From assembly GCF_016863255.1 (NCBI RefSeq), contig NZ_BOON01000018.1, forward strand, positions 124,001 through 188,000: a stretch of 64,000 nucleotides of DNA. Reading direction: 5' to 3'. The notes beneath the pieces are model-generated. The model was given only the letters and a program-made list of their open reading frames with translations, searched no databases and was not told the DNA's origin. A program made the translations under genes and the position numbers. The DNA comes from Planosporangium mesophilum (lineage in GTDB: Bacteria > Actinomycetota > Actinomycetes > Mycobacteriales > Micromonosporaceae). This document shows positions 52,430-59,632 of this stretch, in pieces (the first letter of the stretch is position 1; each line of letters starts with the position of its first letter).

Positions 52430-54049
52430 ATGGCAGCGTCACTAGCGTCCAGCCACGACCACGGTCCCGCCCGCAAGCCGGGCAGTCGCTGGTTTGGTGG
52501 TCGGGGCTCCGATGCCAAGGACGCCGCGGACGCCGCTCTCGCGGAGTCGCGAGCCAACACATCCGCGGTGACGGCTGTGGTCCGGGCGCTCGGCACGGCC
52601 ACCTCCTCCGAGCAGGTGGTGCAGGCGGGGTTGGATGCCGTGCGGGACTGCTTCGGCTGGGTGTACGGCTCGTACTGGCGCGTCGATCCGGAGGTCAACG
52701 TCCTGCGGTTCGCGGTGGAGTCCGGCGACGCGGGCCGGGAGTTCCGGCAGGTCACCCTGAGCGCGACGTTCGGCGAGGGTGTGGGCCTGTCCGGGCGCGC
52801 ATGGCGCAATCGGGACCTGGTTTACGTACGTGATCTCGGTGAGCTGACCGACTGCGTACGAGCGCCGGTTGCGCGTAAGACCGGCGTGCAGAGCGGAGTG
52901 TGCTTCCCGCTGCTGGAGGCCGGCAAGGTGGTCGCCACGATGGACTTCTTCGCCACCGAGACCCGGGAGCTATCCGAGCAGCGGATGGAGACGCTGCGCA
53001 GCATTGGACTGGTCGTGTCACAGGCCCTAGAAAGGGTGAAGCAGGCCGAGCGGCAGCAGGCCGTCGCTGCGGACATCGCCGCGGTCAACAGCGTGCTGCG
53101 TGGCCTGTTCACGGCGACCACGCGGGAGGACGCGATCCGGCAGGCGCTGGAGACCATCCGGCGGGAGTTCGGCTGGGAGTACGGCTCATTCTGGGCGGTC
53201 GACCCTGCCGCAGGCGTGCTGAGCTTCGTGTTGGAATCCGGTAGCGCCGGCGAGGAGTTCCGCCGAGTCACCCACTCGGCCACGTTCGCCGAGGGCGTCG
53301 GGCTCGCTGGCCGGACCTGGAAGGCCCGCGACATGGTCTTCGTCGCCGACCTGGGCGAGGTGACCGACTGCGTCCGCGCCCCGGCTGCCCGGCGGGCCGG
53401 TGTCCGGTCCGGGGTCTGCCTGCCGCTGATTCTGCACGATCAGGTCGTCGGCACCATGGACTTCTTCGCCACCGAAACGCTGACGCTGTCCGACAGCCGC
53501 ACCGACGCGCTGCGCAACACCGACTTCCTGGTCTCTCAGGCGCTGCAACGCACCGATGAGAGCAACCGGCTCGTCTCCGCCGGTACCGAACTGGTCGCCT
53601 CCATCGAGGAGGTCGAGCGCAATGTGGCACAGGCGACCACCGTCGCCGGCCAGGCGAATGCGCTGGCCGGCGAGGCCAACCAGGTCGTCGCCCGACTCTC
53701 GGAGTCCAGCGCCAAGATCGGTGACGTGGTGAAGGTCATCACCGGTATCGCCGAACAGACCAATCTGTTGGCGCTCAACGCGACCATCGAGGCCGCCCGT
53801 GCTGGTGAGGCCGGCAAGGGATTCGCCGTGGTGGCTAGCGAGGTCAAGGAACTCGCCCAAGGCACGGCACGTGCGACCGGCGACGTCGCTGAACTGATCA
53901 CCGTTATCCAGAACGACGCCGGTAACGTGGTGCAGGCGCTCGCCTCGATCAGCGAGATCGTCGAACGCATCAACGAGACCCAGACCATGATCAGTGGCGT
54001 GCTGACCGAACAGTCCGCCGTCACCCGTGACATTGTCGGCACCCGTTAG
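52430..54049 (+). CDS. Soluble methyl-accepting chemotaxis-type protein with two GAF domains
   Basis: A 539-residue protein without transmembrane segments. A short N-terminal leader is followed by two tandem GAF domains (about residues 45-205 and 215-375) that are clear duplicates: [20 protein letters not shown] / [20 protein letters not shown] and [20 protein letters not shown] / [20 protein letters not shown]. The C-terminal MCP signalling hairpin contains [19 protein letters not shown] and [13 protein letters not shown]. The usual long second half of the coiled coil is short. ATG 52430 has AAGGGG eight bases upstream. No other chemotaxis genes are in the window; the output partner is unknown. 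Confidence 0.9.
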   Translation: MAASLASSHDHGPARKPGSRWFGGRGSDAKDAADAALAESRANTSAVTAVVRALGTATSSEQVVQAGLDAVRDCFGWVYGSYWRVDPEVNVLRFAVESGDAGREFRQVTLSATFGEGVGLSGRAWRNRDLVYVRDLGELTDCVRAPVARKTGVQSGVCFPLLEAGKVVATMDFFATETRELSEQRMETLRSIGLVVSQALERVKQAERQQAVAADIAAVNSVLRGLFTATTREDAIRQALETIRREFGWEYGSFWAVDPAAGVLSFVLESGSAGEEFRRVTHSATFAEGVGLAGRTWKARDMVFVADLGEVTDCVRAPAARRAGVRSGVCLPLILHDQVVGTMDFFATETLTLSDSRTDALRNTDFLVSQALQRTDESNRLVSAGTELVASIEEVERNVAQATTVAGQANALAGEANQVVARLSESSAKIGDVVKVITGIAEQTNLLALNATIEAARAGEAGKGFAVVASEVKELAQGTARATGDVAELITVIQNDAGNVVQALASISEIVERINETQTMISGVLTEQSAVTRDIVGTR

Positions 54050-54312
54050 GAAACCGGGCTACCGACGATCTCCACTGTGGTCTCGTCAGCCCAGCTCCGG
54101 GGCCGTCCGTCGCCATCCGAGTAGCCACGTTGCCGCTTCTCACGATCGCAACGCCGCCTGCTCACCACTGCCCTACTCGCGCGCCGATCCGCACGCCGGC
54201 CTCGTCGGCCGCATCGGCAACAGCGGCCGACTGGCCAGTTTTCCTTCCTGGCTAGGGCTTCTTCAATCTCGGCTATCCACCTCGGTGACAAGGGCCGCAC
54301 CGCGTAAAGCAT
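54046..54312 (-). CDS. Possible small arginine-rich protein
   Basis: The frame from ATG 54312 reads [20 protein letters not shown], then [10 protein letters not shown] and [19 protein letters not shown], 88 residues. The first 30 residues look coding, the rest is low-complexity. It converges on the chemotaxis gene with a 4-base overlap. A 27-base segment (54139-54165) also occurs at 51844-51870. Doubtful. Confidence 0.25.
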   Translation of the reverse strand: MLYAVRPLSPRWIAEIEEALARKENWPVGRCCRCGRRGRRADRRASRAVVSRRRCDREKRQRGYSDGDGRPRSWADETTVEIVGSPVS

Positions 54313-54371
54313 CCTAGGATGAAGGGGCCATCCACTTCCGACGTCTCCGTCGACCTTGGGTGTCCGTCTTG

Positions 54372-54569
54372 CTAATCTCGCGTCGGCGCGAAGCCGGTCA
54401 CCTTTAGCAGGGCCGAGACGGGCACCAGGTAGCGCCTCCCCACATGCAATACCTCGACCGAAAACTGCCCGGTTCGTGCCAACTCGTACGCCTTGCTGCG
54501 TCCGATACACAGCACCGAAGCGGCAGTCACGAGGTCGGTGACGGTACCCAATTCCCTCACCGCCTCCAC
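54372..54569 (-). CDS. Excisionase-like helix-turn-helix protein
   Basis: The product (about 62-65 residues) has TVTDLVTAASVLCIGRSKAY, ELARTGQFSVEVLHVGRRYL and VPVSALLKVTG. This is the winged-helix pattern of excisionase/MerR-like helix-turn-helix domains (A..L.IGRS.AYEL...G.....V..GRRYLVP...L). The start is uncertain (GTG 54560 or 54569); the frame upstream runs into the IS3-type scrap at 54601. It is likely left over from an integrative element; no integrase is adjacent. Confidence 0.6.
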   Translation of the reverse strand: MEAVRELGTVTDLVTAASVLCIGRSKAYELARTGQFSVEVLHVGRRYLVPVSALLKVTGFAPTRD

Positions 54570-54600
54570 GGTCCAAACACGCCTCGCCGTACGGCGTCCA

Positions 54601-54831
54601 CTAGACAACCTGACGGCGCAGCCGGACCAGCTCGGCTCGTTCGTCACTGCTCAACCCGGCCGCCGCCGGGCCGCCGGTACGTTCGGCGCGTAGCTCGTCG
54701 ACCCAGTTGCGCAGCGTCTCGTGGTTGACGCCCAGCTCGCGCCCCACGTCACGGATCGTGCGACCGGAGTCCAGCACCAGCGCCGCGGCCTGGCGCCGGG
54801 ACTCCTCGGGGTACTTGCCCTGTCGAGCCAA
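54601..54831 (-). pseudogene. IS3-family OrfA N-terminal fragment
   Basis: ARQGKYPEESRRQAAALVLD, then RTIRDVGRELGVNHETLRNW is the helix-turn-helix of IS3-type OrfA. The protein breaks off after ERAELVRLRRQ, before the leucine zipper end and without OrfB, at a TAG (54601) beside the excisionase-like gene. Confidence 0.7.
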
Positions 54832-54861
54832 CTCGATTCCTCCTCCTCGGCAGAATGCCAA

Positions 54862-55248
54862 GTCAGGAGGCGTCCGATCTCAGGGGGTCACTTCAGTCCA
54901 CCCGGAAGATTGCACCCAAGGCTCCAGGCCCGCCGCGACGCGCCGACACCCGTCGGCCTACGCACGACAGGGGCCACCGCACCGGTTCGCAGGCACGGTG
55001 GTGTCCACATTGGTCAGATCCCGGTCTCAAGCATTGCCCGCCGCCCATGTCAAGCCTCGCCGGTCACGTGAATCGATCGTCTCGGATGTCGGACGGAGAG
55101 CAAGAAGTACCACTCGCTCTAGGTGATCGGATCCCTCCAATCCCGTAACGACGACGGTGGGCCGGCACCACACCCTCCGCACGTCACAGGAGCGCCCTAC
55201 GGCTCCCTCCATTCATCAGCATTCATCTATGTAACCAAATGGAATCAA
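54862..55248. other. Spacer without a supported gene
   Basis: No recognisable gene. The right part (55215-55315) becomes AT-rich and contains a direct repeat, as expected for the promoter of the prenyltransferase operon. Confidence 0.35.
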
Positions 55249-55291
55249 TCGACGTCTGTCTGTGATTCTTGTCTCACTCGACATCTGTCTG
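55249..55291 (+). promoter_or_regulatory. Direct repeat TCGAC(G/A)TCTGTCTG upstream of the prenylindole operon
   Basis: Two 14-base copies (55249-55262 and 55278-55291) differ at one base, and their starts are 29 bases apart, close to three helical turns. They lie in an AT-rich stretch 24 bases before the first possible start of the operon. The layout suits an activator such as a SARP or TetR-type regulator; none is encoded next door. Confidence 0.4.
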
Positions 55292-55314
55292 GCCCGTTAT
55301 TCAAACTGCGACAA

Positions 55315-55518
55315 GTGATCGAGATCGCCGGCGAATCGACCGAGCCAGGACAAAGCCGTTGTGCGGCCTGCGCAACGGGCTCCGCAGCTCATTCGGGCGA
55401 CCGCCGCGACCAGCAGGACCCGACCAGGGACGACATCTCCGACTCCGATGCAGGTAAGGAGCACGGCGCGAATGGAGGTACGACCGGTTGGGCCAGCGAA
55501 GAGAGGGCAGAGTTATGA
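55315..55518 (+). CDS. Small ORF translationally coupled to the prenyltransferase
   Basis: A 67-codon frame from GTG 55315 whose TGA overlaps the ATG of the prenyltransferase gene (ATGA at 55515). The product is hydrophilic and acidic, with a CxxC (SRCAACATGSAAHS) and a single tryptophan near the end (GGTTGWASEERAEL). It has no ribosome binding site and weaker third-position bias (about 70% G/C), similar to the start of the next gene. It could be a leader peptide, a small accessory protein or chance. I do not recognise a family. Confidence 0.35.
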   Translation: MIEIAGESTEPGQSRCAACATGSAAHSGDRRDQQDPTRDDISDSDAGKEHGANGGTTGWASEERAEL

Positions 55519-56645
55519 GTGACTTGTCCCTTGCCGACCTTTTGAGTGGCCAATTGGCGCGCTTGTGCGACGTCGCCCGGATTGATCCGCGCGCCCCCCT
55601 GGACCTACTGGGAGACCTTCTCGGATCCGCTGGCTCGCGTCCGTTGTCGGAACCGCCGGCGTGGCCGTCCGACATCGCAGACGATCACACTCCCGTGGAG
55701 TTCTCGATCGCCTTCAACGAGAACGAGCCTCCCACGCTGCGGATCCTGGCTGAGTCGTTGGGGTCACCACCGGGCGCCTTGACGAACCTGGCCGCCGCCC
55801 ACCGGTTCCTCGACGCGCAAGCCCACCGGTACGGCCTGTCGGCCTCCCGGCTGGAGCAGATACAAGATCTGTTCGCCACCGAAGACCCGCGGGGCAGGTT
55901 CGCGCTCTGGCATTCGCTGGTGTTCCGCAACGGCCGGCGGCCCGAGTTCAAAATCTATTTCAACCCTGAGCTCAAGGGAGTCGAGCGAGCGCCGGATCTG
56001 GTGGCCGAAGCGCTGCACCGGCTCGGGCTGGGCGCGTCGTACCAGAGGATGCTGGACCACGGCGTCCGTCCCGGTGAGCTGGGCCGGGCAGATCGGCTGT
56101 CGTTCTTCGCGCTGGACCTGCATGACGGACCGCACGCTCGCATCAAGCTTTACCTGAGCCATCACGGTGCCGGAGTACGAGACCTGGTCCGGGCAGCCGG
56201 AGTGGTCGACGGCGTCGACGTGGCGGAACTCGCCGAGTTCTGTGAGACGGCCGGTGGCGGTCCAGGTCCCTTCCAAGGCCGGCCCCTCGTGAGCAGCTAC
56301 ACCTTCACGGGCGGAGCTGACAGACCCGTCGGGTACAGCGCTTACGTGCCGATCCGCAGCTACGTCAGCGATGACGAGGAGGCCCGTGACCGGGTGGTGT
56401 CGTTGTTGAACCGGTACGGATTCGACAGCGCGGAGCTCGATCGTGCGATCACCGCGGTGTCACCACGGTCGCTCCGTGACGGCGTCGGGCTCATCGCGCA
56501 CGTCTCACTACGACTAGGCCCACCCCGGCCGGGTGTGACGGTGTACCTGTCCGCTGAGGCGTACCGGGTTAATGCGCCGGGTCCACGGCAGGTGCCGGTA
56601 CTTCGTAATCTTGCGAAGCGCCCCGCCGGTCGCTCCGCGGCCTGA
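55515..56645 (+). CDS. ABBA-type aromatic (indole/tryptophan) prenyltransferase
   Basis: A 376-residue soluble prenyltransferase of the tryptophan dimethylallyltransferase (DMATS-like) group. It shows the repeated beta-strand blocks of the PT barrel: TPVEFSIAFNENEPPTLRIL, RPEFKIYFNPELKG, RLSFFALDLHDGPHARIKLY and RLGPPRPGVTVYLSAEAY. Lysine and tyrosine residues in KIYFNPE and IKLYLSHH would grip the diphosphate. It lacks DDxxD, as expected for this fold. Known relatives (bacterial 5-, 6- or 7-DMATS such as IptA) attach dimethylallyl to the indole ring of tryptophan and are paired with tryptophanase, as here. AGAGGG precedes ATG 55515 by nine bases. Confidence 0.88.
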   Translation: MSDLSLADLLSGQLARLCDVARIDPRAPLDLLGDLLGSAGSRPLSEPPAWPSDIADDHTPVEFSIAFNENEPPTLRILAESLGSPPGALTNLAAAHRFLDAQAHRYGLSASRLEQIQDLFATEDPRGRFALWHSLVFRNGRRPEFKIYFNPELKGVERAPDLVAEALHRLGLGASYQRMLDHGVRPGELGRADRLSFFALDLHDGPHARIKLYLSHHGAGVRDLVRAAGVVDGVDVAELAEFCETAGGGPGPFQGRPLVSSYTFTGGADRPVGYSAYVPIRSYVSDDEEARDRVVSLLNRYGFDSAELDRAITAVSPRSLRDGVGLIAHVSLRLGPPRPGVTVYLSAEAYRVNAPGPRQVPVLRNLAKRPAGRSAA

Positions 56646-56688
56646 CACCTCAGAGTTTCCCGACGGTTCGGAATTCAAGGAGCGAGCT

Positions 56689-58107
56689 GTGCAGATGGAC
56701 CCGCGCACGATACTGCCGCCGTATCGGATCAAGGTCGTCGAACCGATCCCCTTTCTCAGCGCCGAGGAACGTCAGCGCGCCCTTGCAGAAGCTGGATACA
56801 ACCCGTTCAACCTGCGCGCGGACCAGATCACCATCGACCTGCTGTCCGACTCGGGTACCGGTGCCACGTCGGCTGCACAGGAAGCCGCCGCCGCGCTTGG
56901 CGACGAGTCCTACGCGGGCGCGCGATCGTGGTTCCGGTTCCGCGACGAGGTTGTCGACCTCACCGGCTATCCGCACATCCTGCCCGTCCACCAGGGCCGG
57001 GCAGGCGAGCGCATCCTCTTCACCAGCCTCCTGAAGCCGGGCCAGATCTGCATCAGCAACACCCATTTTGACACCACCCATGCCAACGTCGAACTGGCTG
57101 GCGCCGAGCCGCGGGACCTTCCGTGCCCCGAGGCGGCTGACCTCGACAGCGTGGAACCGTTCAAGGGCAATATCGACCTGGATGCGCTGGAGCGCACCCT
57201 GACCGGGCCCGAGGGTCACCGGGTCGGGCTGGTCCTGATGACCATTACCAACAACGGGCTCGGTGCGCAGCCGGTGTCCATGGCCAACCTCGAGGCTGTC
57301 CGGGAGCTGTGCCGGCGACACCACGTGCCGTTCTTCCTGGACGCGGCGCGTTTCGCCGAGAATGCCTGGCTGGTCAGCCAACGGGAGTCCGCCTATAGCG
57401 ACTGGACGCCTCGGCAGATCGCCACCCGCGCGTTCCAGCTGGCCGACGGGTGCCTGGTGAGTCTCAAGAAAGACGGTCTGTCGGCCATCGGAGGATTCAT
57501 CGGGCTGCGCGACGACGACCTCCACGCCGTGTGCGAGGCGAATCTCATTGCGAGTGAAGGGTTCTCCACCTACGGCGGGCTGGCCGGCCACGACCTCGAA
57601 CGACTCGCTCAAGGGATCCGCGAGGTGGTCGATCCCGCATACCTGAGGGCCCGTGCCGCATCGACGGCCCGACTGGCCCGGCTGATCAACGACGCCGGCG
57701 TGGCCACCGTCCAGCCTGCCGGCATCCACGGCCTATATCTCAATGCCGCCAGGCTGCTGCCCCACCTCTCCCCGCGTGACTTCCCGGGGCACTCCCTGGG
57801 CTGTCAGCTGTATCTCGACGGTGGCATCCGCTGTGCGGAAGTAGGCTCGCTCTACCTGGGTACCGTGGACGACCAGCACCAGCTGGTGACCCCCGCTCCC
57901 TTCGAACTCGTCCGGTTGGCGATCCCGCGCCGGGTATACACCGACACCCACCTGGAGTACGTGGCCGCGGTTCTCGCCGACATCGCCAAGGACCCCGAGC
58001 GGGTCCGCGGCTACCGGATCGTCTCAGCGCCGCGCCTGCTTCGCCCCTTCAAAGTCATCCTGGAGCCGGTGACGGCGACGGAGGGAGCCGCGGCCACCGA
58101 CGCATAG
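56689..58107 (+). CDS. tnaA: Tryptophanase (tryptophan indole-lyase)
   Basis: A 472-residue PLP enzyme, the same length as E. coli TnaA. It has PYRIKVVEPIPFLSAEERQ, ADQITIDLLSDSGTGATSAA, SYAGARSWFRFRDEV, ISNTHFDTTHANVELAGA, FFLDAARFAENAW and the lysine block CLVSLKKDGLSAIGG, where by analogy with tyrosine phenol-lyase the second lysine (K261) carries PLP. Tyrosine phenol-lyase is the close alternative, but pairing with an indole prenyltransferase favours tryptophan or prenyl-tryptophan cleavage to the free indole. GTG 56689 is fixed by AAGGAG seven bases upstream. The gap to the prenyltransferase is 43 bases: one operon. Confidence 0.9.
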   Translation: MQMDPRTILPPYRIKVVEPIPFLSAEERQRALAEAGYNPFNLRADQITIDLLSDSGTGATSAAQEAAAALGDESYAGARSWFRFRDEVVDLTGYPHILPVHQGRAGERILFTSLLKPGQICISNTHFDTTHANVELAGAEPRDLPCPEAADLDSVEPFKGNIDLDALERTLTGPEGHRVGLVLMTITNNGLGAQPVSMANLEAVRELCRRHHVPFFLDAARFAENAWLVSQRESAYSDWTPRQIATRAFQLADGCLVSLKKDGLSAIGGFIGLRDDDLHAVCEANLIASEGFSTYGGLAGHDLERLAQGIREVVDPAYLRARAASTARLARLINDAGVATVQPAGIHGLYLNAARLLPHLSPRDFPGHSLGCQLYLDGGIRCAEVGSLYLGTVDDQHQLVTPAPFELVRLAIPRRVYTDTHLEYVAAVLADIAKDPERVRGYRIVSAPRLLRPFKVILEPVTATEGAAATDA

Positions 58108-58265
58108 ACGTTCCGTCTCCGCAGTCACTCGACTGAGCCGTTCCGCACAACTGCCGGCGACACTGCGCGGTGCGGTCATGACCTGTGACCAGTGATCGTC
58201 GCCGGCCTCCCGGCGCCGACTCCAACGTCGACGCCCGGGCGGCCTGGCGCCTCACGCGCACCCTG

Positions 58266-58820
58266 TCAACTCCCGACAGGCAGGCGTGTCAACGCGTGCC
58301 GGACCAGGCCGATCAGAGCCTGTTTGCTCGACGACCGGTCCCGGGCATCGCACCACACGAGCGGAACCGACGGACCCAACTCCAAGGCTGAACGGATCTC
58401 TTCTTCGCTGTACGGGCAATCGCCGAAGAACCGGTTGACGGCAGCGACGAACGGGATGCCCCGCCGCTCGAAATAGTCGACTGCTGGGAAGCTGGCCTCC
58501 AGCCGTCGGGTGTCGATGAGCACGATAGCACCGACAGCCCCTCGGGCGAGCTCGTCCCAGATGAACCAAAATCGGTCCTGCCCCGGAGTTCCGAAGAGAT
58601 AAAGCACGGTGTCGGGAGTAATAGTGATCCGCCCGAAGTCCAGAGCGACCGTCGTGCTCGTCTTGCTTTCCACGCCCGTGACGTCGTCCACCCCGACGCT
58701 GGCCCGCGTCAGGACTTCTTCCGTGGTCAATGGCGGAATTTCGCTGACCGAGCCGACCAAGGTGGTCTTGCCGGCGCCGAACCCGCCCGCCACAACGACC
58801 TTGACCGATTTACGATCCAC
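58266..58820 (-). CDS. Conservon GTPase (CvnD type)
   Basis: A 184-residue Ras/MglA-like small GTP-binding protein. The P-loop is AGGFGAGKTTLVGS (residues 11-24), the switch region is TTEEVLTRASVGVDD, the G3-like block is YLFGTPGQDRFWFIWDE and AAVNRFFGDCPYSEEE replaces NKxD. It is the last gene of a four-gene conservon (kinase, roadblock, DUF742, GTPase), a signalling module known in streptomycetes to act at the membrane. GTG 58820 has GAGGGA upstream; the open frame further back overlaps the DUF742 gene. Confidence 0.92.
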   Translation of the reverse strand: MDRKSVKVVVAGGFGAGKTTLVGSVSEIPPLTTEEVLTRASVGVDDVTGVESKTSTTVALDFGRITITPDTVLYLFGTPGQDRFWFIWDELARGAVGAIVLIDTRRLEASFPAVDYFERRGIPFVAAVNRFFGDCPYSEEEIRSALELGPSVPLVWCDARDRSSSKQALIGLVRHALTRLPVGS

Positions 58821-58839
58821 CTTTATCAGTCCCTCTTTG

Positions 58840-59205
58840 TTAAAGTCTTTCGAGTGCAGCGAGAACCGTCTCGAGTACCGCACGATCCGGGATCGATTGC
58901 TGTGCAGGAGCTCCGATTCCCAGAAATCCCTGCTCGAGGAGCACATCGACCATTACTTTGGTGATGCCGAGCGGACGATGCAGATATGCGCCCAGCTCGG
59001 CTATGGACATCCAGCGATCGCACCGCTCGACGATTCTCTGATACTCCGGCTCCAACCGCGACTTGTCAACCGGCAGGGCAATAACCTGGGTTGCTAGGTC
59101 GAGGTCGGTGTTCCTGGGACTGGTACGCCCATTAACAAGGATGTACAGCGGCACGAGCCGCCCAGCCTCGGCATCGTCGTCGCCATCCCACACGTCATAC
59201 GTCAT
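58840..59205 (-). CDS. DUF742 protein (conservon CvnC type)
   Basis: A protein of about 121 residues with RLVPLYILVNGRTSP, DLATQVIAL, EPEYQRIVERCDRWMSIAEL and GAYLHRPLGITKVMVDVLLE, the winged-helix-like DUF742 pattern (L..P...VLVDDL is the usual block, here varied). ATG 59205 overlaps the end of the roadblock gene and fits homologue starts; ATG 59226 is the alternative. It is part of the conservon. Confidence 0.9.
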   Translation of the reverse strand: MTYDVWDGDDDAEAGRLVPLYILVNGRTSPRNTDLDLATQVIALPVDKSRLEPEYQRIVERCDRWMSIAELGAYLHRPLGITKVMVDVLLEQGFLGIGAPAQQSIPDRAVLETVLAALERL

Positions 59206-59632
59206 GGCCTGTACCAGATTGGCCATGGGGCATCAGCGCAGCCGGCCGTGCCTCGGTACCGAGGTATTCGCCGATTCGCCTCACCAGGCGGCTTATCTCG
59301 TAGGCGACCGTTCCCATGTTGACGGCCTGGTCGCAGACGACGGCCAAGCGGGCGTTCTGGCCGGCCGCCGCGACGAACATGGTTTGACCGCGGTATTCGA
59401 TGACGACTTGTTGTACCGGTCCACCCTCGAAGTGCCTGCCCATTCCTGCGGCGACGCTGTGCAACGAGGACGCGCCAGCAGCCAGTAGCTCCGCGGCTTC
59501 CTGAGGCAACGACGTGGACTTCTGAATGATCAGTCCGTCGGCGGAAAGGACGGCGGCATACTCAACATCGGGAACCCCCACGAGATCGTCCAGCATCCAG
59601 GTCAGGTCATTCTGGGATGTCGAGTTGGTCAT
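59195..59632 (-). CDS. Roadblock/LC7 domain protein (conservon CvnB type)
   Basis: A 145-residue roadblock protein. It has LTWMLDDLVGVPDVEYAAVL, SADGLIIQKSTSLPQEAAEL and GMGRHFEGGPVQQVVIEYRG, the fold that binds and regulates the conservon GTPase. Its ATG overlaps the kinase stop by four bases, and its own stop overlaps the DUF742 start, so translation of the module is coupled. Confidence 0.95.
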   Translation of the reverse strand: MTNSTSQNDLTWMLDDLVGVPDVEYAAVLSADGLIIQKSTSLPQEAAELLAAGASSLHSVAAGMGRHFEGGPVQQVVIEYRGQTMFVAAAGQNARLAVVCDQAVNMGTVAYEISRLVRRIGEYLGTEARPAALMPHGQSGTGHDV

